Positions 42,066 through 53,416 of a stretch of DNA of 64,000 nucleotides are shown here, piece after piece. The notes under the pieces were generated by a model. It had not been told where the DNA came from and ran no database searches. It saw only the letters and a list, made by a program, of their open reading frames with translations. Positions within the stretch are counted from its first letter, which is position 1, and the number at the start of each line of letters is the position of its first letter. The position numbers were made by a program, and so were the translations under genes. Source of the stretch: Chaenocephalus aceratus (Eukaryota; Chordata; Actinopteri; Perciformes; Channichthyidae); assembly GCA_023974075.1 (NCBI GenBank), contig CM043787.1, forward strand, positions 40,173,168 through 40,237,167, in the 5' to 3' direction.

Positions 42066-43449
42066 TAAGAAACTAACACTTATACATCTCGGTTTGGACA
42101 CTTGGTAAAACAAAACCACAGTTAAAAGCTAGAATGGGTTATATTGTGTTAATGCCAATTGCTAAAACACAACAAAACTAGCAAAACATCACCGAGAAGC
42201 TAGCTTACCTGACAGTGAAGTGCATCTAATTAGGATGAAACAGGCACTTCCGGTGGTCCTGCGTCTTCTGGGCAACTGTTTCACTGTTATCTGATATCCG
42301 TTCAACTTCAATTAATTTGTTGACTTAGCTGCTTCTGTTTCTCAACTTCTATGACGCTAAAAGCTGTAGCAAAGAGCAACAAGCTATACAATACGACTCA
42401 GAGCGCACTTCTCTGCAGACAGCACTGCAAAACTTCCTGCCACTTTTAGCAGCTGCACTGCAAAACCTGTCAATCCCAGTAAGGAATGGGAAATTATTTA
42501 AATCCTTATTCGTCAAAGTGATCCAAAAGTAATCACAAAGTTACTGCTAAATTATTATAATATCAAGAACATAAACTTAAGTCAGTTAAATGTATTATAC
42601 ATGTAGGCCTATGTATTTATATTTTAACCAGGTGTTATATCTCTTTACATTACATATCATTTAACTGACACTTTTTTATCAAGAATCATCTTACAATAAC
42701 TAATCAACAATGAAGATTCAAATAGTAGGCAGCAAGAAACCTACAACTACACGTACTTCAAATATCAACAAATGGTGATGTGCATACAACATTTTTTTTG
42801 TGTGTGTGATAGATTTTATTGGCCAAGTTGCAGTCGAAACAGGTTGGTTTCAGTCGGGGAAAAAGATATCTGGCCTCTCAGCAGTGCTGATATCAATTTT
42901 GTTCTGCTGTGTTACACGGGCAAGGCAGTTCTTAATTGTCACCTCAGCCAGAAAGTCTGAATAAAAACTTTCGTGATACATTTCTAGGACATGGCTTTGG
43001 CTTACTTGTAAAAAAAACACACACACTTTTATCCTTTCCCTTTAGACATATTTCAGGTTAAAGGTATCACTAAAAAATCTCCCCTACAGCTCTTAAAGTA
43101 TCACTACTGTTAATTGAATACATTTCATGCATATTTATGTCACATAATCTACTAGTTTGTTGCTAAGGATTCTTTCTGCTGTGTCACACTTTGTCATTAG
43201 GTTAGAGAACATTCGGGATTTGGTCCTTAATATTTTGTTGCTACTGTGAGTCAGGAATAGAAAAAAGCATTCAAATATATTTTGAATGTATTTGTGTTTG
43301 GGTATAAGAGCATTTTTTACATCTGAATGTCTTCCCTCTCTCTCTCACTGTCTCCCTCTGTCCCTCACAGCAACCTTAGCCTCGTTTAGCTACTCTGGGT
43401 CGCTGAAGACTGAAACCTACACCAAACCACCGGATGGACCACAGACGTG

Positions 43450-43522
43450 CGTGACACCACACACACACTCACACACACACTCACACTCACACACACATAA
43501 ACACACACACACACACACACAT
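43450..43522. repeat. CA-rich microsatellite
   Basis: Imperfect CACACA array with CACTCACA interruptions. Confidence 0.9.
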
Positions 43523-43579
43523 TAGAAGACAACAGATACTCACCTCCTCTTCTGGCAGGGAGAGACAGACACAGAATAG

Positions 43580-43740
43580 GAGATTGAAAAAAGAGAGGGA
43601 GAGAGAGAGAGAGAGAGGGAGAGAGAGAGAGAGAGAGGAGGAGGAGAGGAGAGGAGAAGGAGAGAGGAGAGAGGAGCAGAGGAGAGAGAGAGCGGGAGAG
43701 ATGGAAGATAAAGGGAGAGAGAGATGAAGATAAAGGAGAT
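43580..43740. repeat. GA-rich tract
   Basis: Imperfect GAGAGA/GAGGA array of about 160 bp. The long minus-strand Ser/Leu frames across it are composition artefacts. Confidence 0.9.
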
Positions 43741-46700
43741 CAAGAGTAGGCTGCAGGTTCCCGGTCCCAGAATACACCAGACTGACAGGATTTAACCACA
43801 AGACTGGTGCAGGGTTACCATTGCAATTTATGACTGAGTGCAACTGAGATATTAGTGTCACATACGCGCACACACGCGCACACATGCACACACATAAGAA
43901 ACACATGTGAACACTTTAGATATGATCATCCAACATCGACACTTTTAACAGTGGTGTGTTGACATTGTCATGCAGTGTTTATACCTTTCCTATAATGAGG
44001 GTGTTATGGACAATTCAATCATGTTAACCAATGTTTTACTGTTTACATCCTTTAATTCTGCTGAAACCCATTTCCAAAAGATTCAGTCAGATCAGTTTGG
44101 GTATGTTTTGGGTATTTATGTCATACTTTGCAAAATAAGAACGCTTCGTGATCTGCTGTGTGAAAATCTAATTTGGCTTAACAAGAGTTTCAATAAAAGT
44201 CAGGTCTCATGTCTCTCTTTTTTTAGTGCTCTTTAATACTGTTTTTTTTTTTTTTAAACCTCATTTTAGAGTCCATATCAGTGCATCTCTACAGCAAATA
44301 CCTCTGTTCTGCTGAAAACGGGTGCTAATTCCTTGGGTTTACCAAATAATAGCTTTGCTTTGTGGTGTCATGTGTCAGTATCATCACTGAAGATAGCCTG
44401 ACTATTAGGCAGGTAGGTGTTTACTGTAATTGAACTCTCTCTAGCATTATATTCTAAATAGATATTTACTGTATAGTCTGCTGATTTTGCCTATAAATTA
44501 TGGTTTAGTCCAACCTGTCCTTGAGACATGACATCACTCTGAATGAAGATGAAACCTCATGGTGTCAAAACAAGACCTAACTCTTATTCAAGACATCGGC
44601 ATATTTTGAAAACAAAATCCAAAGTAGGTTTTTTAGACAAAATGTTTATCTTATTTTGCAAGGACAAAGTTGGCTTTTTATCTTCAAATGGATTGACAAA
44701 TGTGTGGTTTCTGGATACAATGACAATCGGCTGTGCTTCAATGGTCAAGTTGCTGTACTGGTTGTGGCTGATGAACACTTGTGCAGCATCACCATTATCA
44801 TAAAGAGAGGAGATGCTTAGACTTATCATAATCTCTCGTGTCCAGGGTACAGTGATGGGCTATGATATTTTCCTTATAGAATGTGTGCATGTGTGTGTTT
44901 TTGCGTATGTGTGTGTGAGAGAGAGAGAGCCTGTGTGACGGATGGGGTTGTGAGGAAACGTAATGACACACTCCACTGGTCCAGAGAAGGGCAGAAGCAT
45001 GGTCTCATTGATAACTGGATAATTATGTACTCTGTCATCATGTTATTGTGTGCGTGCATGTACATTTCTTAAGTGCATGCTTGCATATTGTGTGTTAATT
45101 TTTCTTTATTGTCACAACACCATTTTTCACATCTATCAGCTCTATATGAACATGTTTGCTGCATGTGATAATTAACAGGTATGCTGTGTGTATTTGACCT
45201 CTGTGTGCTGGTCTGTTTGTAGATAAATGTAATTTAATGCGTAGTTGCAAACACCCACACTCTGTGTCACATGTTTTTATACTTCACCTGCTGTAGCCTG
45301 CATGATTGTGTATGACAGCAGTGAAGTGGGACGTTAAATTGCTGTATTATGTTAGTACACCATGTAACGTATACACACTATACTCTCTCTCTTTGACACA
45401 CATAAACACATCACTCTTACGCACAGAGGGGGTGTGTATTATAGGAACCTCCTTATAGTGAATAGACATGACATCAATTTCACTTCAAATGACTGTTGTC
45501 ATTATCCGTTTTTCATCTCCCCATCATCTACTTACATCACCTCGCTCCTATACCTGGCTCGCACATTAGGATTTATGAAATAAACCACATATATGCACAT
45601 GAATACATATTATTATTTGCACTGATACTGCAAAAGCGAATGTGCAGCAGATGCACACAAACACCACAAACATACACCTACACACCATGCTGTCATCCTG
45701 TCATAGAGCTAAGCCCTCAGCGTGTCCCACACTCCCATTGAGAATGTTTTGGACTTCTGCTGTTATGTGGTTTTCCCAGTGATGTGGGCTTGTGTGTCTT
45801 TGTGTTCTTATTTGTTCCCCGGTGAGTTGAGGAGATAGAAGCTTTAGGAGGCCATCCGATTGGGCTGTCACTAATCCCTTAACAACACGGCTCACCGTGA
45901 TTGGCCATGACCATACAGAAGGCGATGCAGTCAGCAGGGGGTAGGGAGGATGATTGAATTGTTGGAGATATGCAGCAATGGGCAGGTGGAAAGAGAGAGT
46001 TGTAAGGAAGGTTAAGGTGTCTGGTTTGAGAGATGAGGGCTTGAAAAGTGTTTAGTACAATATCCTCCGGCAACTGGTGCTACAAAAAAAATCACAATAT
46101 AATACAAATTGTGCTTGAAAACAATATTTACTAGTTATCTTTATCAATAAACTTAAATGTAGAGTTCTAATTTTCTAGAGACCTAAAATGCTTTGGTTAG
46201 GACACAAACAGACAAACATTTAGCAACTCTGTGTTTATATAAGTGTGTGTACTCATGTCAGTGTGTGTTTGTGTGGTAATCGCTACAGGCATGATTGCCC
46301 TCTGTATCTGTAAGGATGAAACCTTATTAGAAACAACATACTCATACCAATTGTTTTGTATTTTAAGGCTACTGAGAAGAGTATAAATTATGCTTGAATT
46401 GGTTTTCAAGTGTGCTATTTTTTTATCTTTCTTTAAAGGTGTTTGTGAATGATATGATTCAAAACTGCAGTTTACAAAAGTTCAAACAGGGGTCAATAGT
46501 AGATAGAGTCAAAGACACCAAAACACAGAAAGGAGGCTCTAATTCTTGCTATGCAGTACTGTGCATCTGATGCATGTATGTGTTTTTCCAGTGTATGTTG
46601 TTAGAAGGATCTTTTGAGATGCTTCAAGTTATGCTTTCAGTATTTTATATTCTTTCAAAGTTTTTCTGAACAAATATTGATGTAATATGTAAGTTGTTTA

Positions 46701-46873
46701 TCCTGACATTGTATGACATAACCTTCTCATCCAAATTATATTTATTTGTCATGGATTCTATAAACATTTTAAATGTTCTATCAAGGTCAGACAAAATTGG
46801 TTAGCAAACAGAAAGGGTTGTAACTATAGGTTACTTACGTAACCCCAGTCCTCAGAGTAACATGAAGTGAGAT

Positions 46874-47043
46874 GTCTCACTATGGGATGCGCCTCAACGT
46901 GTATGCAAACAGAAGCATCAATCTCATTACGCCAATCCTGATTGGCTGGTGATCTTGACGTCAACGTCAGGGAATCCACCCACCCTTTAAGTAACTTGTG
47001 CTACGACGCAGCGTCATTCAAAATAAGCACCTCTTCTCGCTTC
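46874..47043. repeat. DIRS left inverted terminal repeat
   Basis: GTCTCACTATGGGATGCGCC through CGCTTC is the inverse of 55478-55640 with a few differences and small indels. Confidence 0.92.
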
Positions 47044-47066
47044 ACCATAGCAAGGAGGGCCGTCTG

Positions 47067-47165
47067 GTGAGACATCTCACTTCATGTTACTCTGAGTGCT
47101 GGGGTTACGTAAGTAACCTATAGTTCTCATTCATAACACTCCGTTCAATGTCTCACTATGGGATA
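47067..47165. repeat. DIRS internal complementary region
   Basis: Its first half is the inverse of the left extremity (about 46822-46881, CTATAGGTTACTTACG). Its second half is the inverse of the right extremity (55626-55663, GGAGTGTTATGAATGA). The two meet at TATAGTTCTCATTC. In DIRS elements this region bridges the two ends when the circular intermediate forms. Confidence 0.88.
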
Positions 47166-47223
47166 TTGAAACTCCCGTATTGCTAGACATGCTTATCTCG
47201 AAAATCACCAAAACAACCAGAAC

Positions 47224-48131
47224 TTAACAGGTAGAACTCTGACTCAACACGGGACCCAGCACTGCTCGGGCCACACAAGGAGCAGAGACATCTAGCCTGT
47301 AAAAGCGGACAAAAGTGAGCAGCGAGGACCAGCTCGCTGCTGCACAAATGTCTTGGATGGAAACACCCTCGAACAAAGCCCAGGATGTAGCCAGTCCACG
47401 AGTAGAATGAGCATGCAGGCCCGTTGGTGCCTGCAAACCCTGACTCGTATAAGCCAGAGAAATCGCTTCCACAATCCAGTGGGAGAGCCGTTGCCTGGTA
47501 ACGGGCGTGCCCTTCTGAGGGTTAGCCCAGGATATAAAGAGTTGGTCATTACAACGAAACTCTTTTGATCTGTCCATATAGATGCGTAAAGCAAATTCGG
47601 CCGCTGTTCCTCAGAGGAACACAGCGGCGGAGGAAATGCCACAATGTCAATGGGGGTACATGAGCCAACCACCTTAGGTATAAAGGCAGGGTTGGGCTTC
47701 AGCAATACTCTCGTTTGCCCCGGGGCAAACTGAGTGCATGAAGGATGTACAGAGAGCGCATGAATGTCACTGACTCGCTTGGCAGATGCCAGAGCCAGTA
47801 ACAGCACTGTCTTCAGTGACAGGTGTTTCATGTCAGCTCCTTCCAGGGGTTCAAATGGGGTCAGGTTGAGCCCATCTAAAACCACTGCCAAGTCCCATAA
47901 GGGCACCAGTGACCTGGAAACAGGGAGGAGCCTGCGAGCCCCTTTCATAAAACGGCAGACCAAAGGATGTTGGCTAGCCGTCTTTCCCTCAAAGCCCACA
48001 TGGCATGCAGCAATAGCCAGGTACACTTTGATCGTAGAGAAAGCTCTGTGTTTATCAATTAAGTCCTGTAGAAATGATAAATCACCCTGACAGGACATTG
48101 AAAAGAGATGTGTCCTTCTTGAAGGCACCAC
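47224..48131 (-). pseudogene. DIRS tyrosine recombinase, one frameshift
   Basis: N-terminal SAM-like part: AFSTIKVYLAIAACHVGF. Catalytic part: first Arg in SAKRVSDIHAL; HxxR in HAHSTRG; nucleophilic Tyr in RFYRLDV. The last two lie in a different frame from the first; the shift is near 47570-47590. The enzyme would integrate the circular DNA by strand exchange, using the tyrosine, rather than a DDE integrase. Product dead as it stands because of the frameshift. Confidence 0.9.
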
Positions 48132-48231
48132 TCCTCAAACACCCTTCTCTCTTACAGTCATAGAGAGCTGGTGGAGGAAGCTCTTGCACTCTGAATAGTG
48201 TTTATCACCTTCTGAGGGAGCCCCACTGTAT

Positions 48232-49011
48232 TCAGATTGTACCACTCACGGGCCAGGCCCATAGTGCCAAGCGCTCTGGGGGTGGGTGAAAGATCGCCCC
48301 CCTCCCGCCTGAGACAGTATGCCCCTGCGTAGTGGGAGCTGCCACGGCTGCCCGCACAGCAGCTGATATATCTCCACCAGCCAGTACATTGCAGGCCAGT
48401 GCGGAGCTATCAGGATAAGTGTGTTGCGTTGTTCTCTCACTCTGGCCAGAGTTGGGGGTATCAGAGCCAGGGGTGGGAATGCGTACAGAAGGACCGGAGG
48501 CCAAACATGCGCGAGCGCGTCCACGCCTAACGGTGCGTTTAAATCGCGCATTGAAAAGAACAGTTGAGCATTTTCTTTTTATGCGAACAGATCTACCGCG
48601 GCTCGGCCGTAACGCACCTACAGCTGACTCACAATCATTGGATGTAGAGTCCAGTCTGCATATAGTGGTGCACCTCTGGACAGCAGTTCCCCCCCCGAGG
48701 TTCATCACTCCTGGTACGTGCGTCGCTCTCAGAGAGGAGACGTCCGCAGCTCCATAAGATCAGTTTGCGTGCCAGCATGTGTAACTGGAGAGAACGCAAA
48801 CCCCCTTGGCGGTTTATATACGATATTGTGGTTGTGTGTTGTCCTCACGAGGACATGATGTCCTCTGAGAAAAGGCAGAAAGCGTTTCAGGGTGAGGAAC
48901 ACCGCTAAAAGCTCCAGATAATTTATGTGTGACCGTTGGAGGTCTCTGCTCCAGAGACCCCTCACAGGTCGACCTTCGTATATACCCCCCCAGCCCGTCA
49001 GACATGCGTCT
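48232..49011 (-). pseudogene. DIRS RNase H and downstream region
   Basis: Begins at the insertion edge with TTDACLTGWGG, the first catalytic-Asp motif of DIRS RNase H. Then INYLELLAVFLTLKRF (catalytic Glu region), then in other frames HVPGVMNLGG, RYGRAAVDLF, LLYAFPPLALIPPTLARV and IYQLLCGQPWQLPLRR, which follow RNase H in DIRS pol. Several frame changes. An insertion separates it from the RT half. Confidence 0.85.
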
Positions 49012-49018
49012 GTGGTGA

Positions 49019-49268
49019 CAACACATCCTCACTCCCAGGTCGGCCTATGTTGACGTTATGTCAAGTCCCCTGCCGGCTTTTTCCAACGCAAGGGGGGGGG
49101 CCTTAGCGTCCATTTTCAACGCAAGGGGGGGGCCCTTAGCGTCCATTTTCAACGCAAGGGGGGGGGGGCCTTAGCGTCCATTTTCAGCTTTCCGGGATGT
49201 CCATGTGCTTCTATGGACGCTCATGGAAGCACGGCATTCGTTTGTGTCAACTGCCCTTAAAGGCAATG
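49019..49268 (+). repeat. Left TIR of element L
   Basis: Outer unique 60 bp, then three tandem G-run units (G9, G8, G11) and an inner part with CATGTGCTTCTATGGACGCT, ending CTTAAAGGCAATG. Confidence 0.9.
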
Positions 49269-49892
49269 AAGACACTACACTACCCAGAATCCCCAGCTAT
49301 CGTTTGGACTACGCCATGTGCTCTGTTTGACAAACCCCGTGATAGTCCTCAAGCTCTGTGATTGGAGTGTGCTCCGAGGGTTACCGAGCCTCGAACAGCA
49401 CTTGAAATGGGATGGAACCACGGCAGACTGTTCAAAACTGGATTTGAACGGGTCCACCGCGTCCCCCCCCTCCCCCACCCCGTCCCCAGAACTACACATG
49501 CTGGCTATTCTGTTTCGCAACATGTTCTCTATGGCACGTCTCTACTGGGAGTTGTAGTTTTAAAAGACGTTTTCGTATTTCCCATAATAAGAAGTTGCCA
49601 GTATTAAACTGTGTACATCCCTGGAGGTTTAGGGGACAGGAAACACTAACATTTAAAACATATAATTAATAAATGGGTGAAAATTGCTGGTGCCCATAAT
49701 GGGCAGTATTAATATATACCCACACGCCAGCTAAGGTCAGAAGAGCTTTATTTAACAGCTGGACATATGTTTGTGACCCCTCCTGTTGTTAATTGATAAC
49801 ATTACATTACATTACATTAATTAATAAGCCTGCAACATGCACTTGTCAAGGTTCAGAGGCACATTTTGCAAATATGGCAGTAGCCATCGATC

Positions 49893-49950
49893 AGCTTAAG
49901 ATAAGATATACTTTATTGATCCCAAGTTGGAACATTTGCGTTACATCAGC
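49893..49950 (-). repeat. Possible LINE/SINE 3' end in element L
   Basis: Minus strand contains GGGATCAATAAAGTATATCT with a short ATCTT tail, similar to 3' ends of dispersed fish retroposons I remember. Body not recognised. An ATTAC pentamer run lies at 49799-49818. Confidence 0.35.
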
Positions 49951-51513
49951 ATGTGTAACAGTTAAATATGCAGTGGTGTTTATTTGAAAATAATTTAGTA
50001 TAATCACACAAATTCTGTGTTTATATTTAACAATTCTGTGTTCTTTATTTATTGATTGTTCAATACCTGACAAGGCCGGAGATGAAATATCTGCATACAT
50101 CATAAGAGTATAATACATTATGTAATATCAGTTAAAATAAGTGCTTCAACATAGTTAACATTGCTGGAGGTATGCACACATATTGATAGATGTCTTGTAA
50201 TGCATTGTTGAGGAACCTGCGACCCAAGTTTTTCATTCAGTGCAGAACTACACCATAGTTGTGTAGGCCTATATATGATATGTCAATAAACCTTAGAACA
50301 TCTTGAAATCTTGAACGGGATGTGCAAAATAGTCATTATATACAGTCTTTAATTAACTATTAGTAGAGAATAACGAGTAATGAATATACTTTATAGGGAT
50401 CCTATTAATATCTAATAATAAAAATAATGAAATTCAATAACATGCTTTAACCACCAGGTGTCTCTTTATATCATCTGTGCACCTTTATGGTGTAAATACA
50501 GCCTATCTACCAATTGGATCAAATATAAAAGTGAGCCGAATTAGTGTTGATACGGCAAGAAGACGTATTGTGTGAAAAGAAATGTAAGATGTTGTTTAAT
50601 GGCTGATATATTTATGATCCACGTCACGTTTTCAGTTCCTCATGTTTGTCTTCTCATCAGGGCTATAAATACAGAACTACGGCAGATATGTAATATTTAA
50701 TGCAGCCGAACCGTGTATTACAATGCCGTTATGTGATGACTTTCAAAGAGAAAAGCAAGCACACTCGGAATAAGGTATTATTTTATTTTTTAAAAATGTT
50801 TTCGGTCTGTTTCCGGTATTTGTTAATGACGATGTGCTGTGAGATGTGAGACTGGAATTGCACAGGGGGAAATAACGTATCTTTAGATGCGGATTTTGTT
50901 AAACTAATATGTTTGCGCTGTGGACCAACACTATACATTGACGGGGAAGGGGGTAGCAATAAAGATAACACCATTAAACAGTTACACAACATAACAGAAA
51001 TAATATCGATAGCAGCGTCCCTAGCAACCACCTTGGTAACAATGAAAACGTTGGACGCAATTTCTTCGTAATAACTAGCAAACTAAAGATCATGTACATC
51101 CACTGCACACATAATCTGAAATAACAACTCATATTTCTCGCATCAAATGACATCAAAACGCATTTTAATGGCCAAACTAACTTTAAAATAGGCATTTTAC
51201 ACCCAGAATAAAACGAAGTTCGGCCATGTTTTCTTTTTCTGCAGGGAGAAATGATAGCTGGGGATTCTGGGTAGTGTAGTGTCTTCTGCCATCCTTTACT
51301 CCGAAAAAAGATTTGTTTCTCCGAATCGAAGGGGAAAAATACAAAAGCATTGCACACAATTTAAACCAATCAATGTTGTGTAATTAACAAGGATAATCTG
51401 GTGTTTTTTAGTCGATGAGTAGTGCAGATATCACTGTAAAATCAATCGTCAGTAAGGGGAATATTTACTTCCGGGTGTACAATTCTCCGCTATCCAATGA
51501 GAATGGACGCTCA

Positions 51514-51797
51514 CATTGCCTTTAAGGGCAGTCGACACAAACGAATGCCGTGCTTCCATGAGCGTCCATAGAAGCACATGGACATCCCGGAAAGCTGAAA
51601 ATGGACGCTAAGGCCCCCCCCCCTTGCGTTGAAAATGGACGCTAAGGCCCCCCCCCCCTTGCGTTGAAAATGGACGCTAAGGCCCCCCCCCTTGCGTTGA
51701 AAATGGACGCTAAGGCCCCCCCCCTTGCGTTGGAAAAAGCCGGCAGGGGACTTGACATAACGTCAACATAGGCCGACCTGGGAGTGAGGATGTGTTG
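51514..51797 (-). repeat. Right TIR of element L
   Basis: Inverse of the left TIR with one more tandem unit (four C-runs of 10, 11, 9 and 9 on the + strand). The unit-number difference accounts for the length difference. Confidence 0.9.
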
Positions 51798-51804
51798 GTG
51801 GTGA

Positions 51805-53071
51805 CCACCTTCCGCGATAGGACAGCACCCATAGGCACGCCCGTACTAGAAAAGTCGGGTGTAGCTAGTGGCGCAATGCCATTACGCATTTCATAGTGAC
51901 CATCACTCTCCGCCCGCCATGACGCGCGGGATCCAATCTGAGGGCAGCTACCCAGCGCTAAAACTCCCTCATGTGTAAGCGTCCCAGTCGTACCACCAGA
52001 ATGGCTGACGCCATGAGCCCCAGCAACCGCAGACATTACCTGAAGAGAACATATTTGCCTGGCTGGAAATGAGCGAGGCAAGCCCTGAAGGCTTTCACTC
52101 TCTCTGACAAGCGGGCTGTAAAGGGCACCGAATTCAGACGTAGGCCCAGGAAGAGTACAGTCTGGGCTGGAGACAACATGCTCTTTTCTGTGTTTATTAC
52201 GAAACCCAGGTCGAGCAGGTGTTTTACGAGGACATTTGTCTGCGTAATAGCCTCTTGCTCCGACTGTGCGAGAAGGAGCCAATCGTCCAGATAAGTTGCC
52301 AGGCGAATACCCTGTTGTCTTAACGGGGCTATCGCGGCTTCCGTACACCGTGCTGCAAACACTCGCGGGCTGAGAGACCGACCGAAGGGAAGTACTCTGT
52401 ACTCGTAACAGACACCCTGAAAGGCGAACCTCAGATATTTCCTGTGTGAGTAATATACTGGGATGTGGAAATACGCATCTTTCAGGTCGACTGATGTGAA
52501 CCAGTCGTTTTGGCGCATGAGACGCAACAGAGATGTGTGAGTGAGCATTCTGAATTTGTATCTTTTGAGATATTTGTTCAGAGCTCTCAAATCTAGTATA
52601 GGCCGAATTCCGTTCCCTCCCCGTTTGGGAACGAGGAAATACTTAGAATAAAAGCCGCTCTGACTCTGTTCGGCGGGTACAATAGATATAGCCTTCTTTT
52701 CTAGTAGCGAGAAAATCTCTTGCTCTAGAATATGGGCCGACTCTCCCCGGGCCTGTGAATACAGAATGCCCGAGAAGTGAGGGGGGGGTGACAGCGTATT
52801 GGAGCCTGTAGCCCCGTGTTACTGTCTTGAAAACCCAAGCAGAATCTGTGAGCATCCTCCACTTTTCGCTTCTCAAAGCGAGCGGAGATGTCACAGCTCT
52901 GTCGTCTGCCCTCAGTGTCTCTATTTGTTGTGTTATGGGGCCCTCTAGTGTCTGAACACAGTGGTACCCCAGGTTGACAACCCCGGCCGACACTGCGCAT
53001 GCGCGTGGCGGTGGTGCCTTCACAATCCCGTCTTTTGTCCGCCTTTTGAGAGAGGCCGTAGCCGCTCTCAA
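51805..53071 (-). pseudogene. DIRS reverse transcriptase, frameshifted
   Basis: Upstream block SEKWRMLTDSAWVFKTV and GYRLQYAVTPP, then RT core with RALNKYLK, WFTSVDLKDAYFHIPV, GVCYEYRVLPFG, the catalytic TYLDDWLLLAQS and FVINTEKSMLSPAQTVLFLG. Frame changes occur near 52790 and after about 52040. Downstream residues resemble the RT-RNase H connector up to the insertion. The YLDD box is intact, but the ORF is not. Confidence 0.9.
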
Positions 53072-53416
53072 AAGAGGGGCAGACGACAGACTGTTTATTG
53101 TTTTTATTGTTTTTTCTTATCATTTTTATTGACTGCGCCCTTGGCTTCAAGCCTGGAAACGACAGTGGAAAATGATTTATTTTGAACATGTGTTTGTGTG
53201 ACTTAAACAGGCAGCGGAACTTGCTGTCTTCGATGTTAAGTCCATTTCCCTGATGGCGCAAACTTGTGGATGACTTTCTGGCATCACTCGAGGCGGCGGG
53301 AAGATGGGGGCATGGTGGCACCCCGAAAACACATGAGCATCCAACACTGGAAGGTGCTCTGGAGCTGGGGAACAGGGAACTTCCAGCTCCTTTATCGAGG
53401 AGCAGAGAGGAGGCTG

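Larger units (their letters stand above)
42066..46821. other. Non-coding backbone with CA and GA tracts
   Basis: No gene recognised. 42066-42500 may be part of another insertion that replaced the Gypsy U3, but I do not recognise it. CA-rich array at 43450-43522; GA-rich tract at 43580-43740. 45690-46080 is complex, non-repetitive and a possible conserved non-coding block. Short frames have no domains. Confidence 0.4.
49019..51797. mobile_element. Unclassified DNA element with long G-run TIRs (element L)
   Basis: 2779 bp. Ends CAACACATCCTCACTCCC and exact inverse, with 7-bp (possibly 8) target duplication GTGGTGA(C) at 49012-49018 and 51798-51804. Long TIRs of 250 and 284 bp contain tandem copies of an about 33-bp unit (TTGCGTTGAAAATGGACGC plus TAAGG and a C/G-run of 8-11): three on the left, four on the right. 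A further 34-bp inverted pair starting GAAGACACTACACTACCC lies at 49268-49301 and 51253-51286. No transposase frame recognised. The duplication length would allow hAT, Dada or Zisupton-type groups; I cannot assign it. Confidence 0.88.

Noticed and set aside
43487..43906. Ser/Leu-rich minus-strand frame of 139 codons
   Set aside because: It spans the GA-rich tract and a CA array and is a composition artefact.
49085..49185. CRISPR-like repeats in the G-run arrays
   Set aside because: Units are directly adjacent with no unique spacers, lie inside transposon TIRs, and the DNA is clearly eukaryotic.
49318..49607. Plus-strand frames of about 80 codons inside element L, as a possible transposase
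   Set aside because: No DDE motif, zinc finger or similarity I can name, and two frames overlap equally. The 127-codon minus-strand frame at 50974-51357 likewise has no domain.
51710..52348. 212-codon minus-strand frame over the DIRS RT
   Set aside because: The RT motifs, including YLDD, are in another frame; this one has none.
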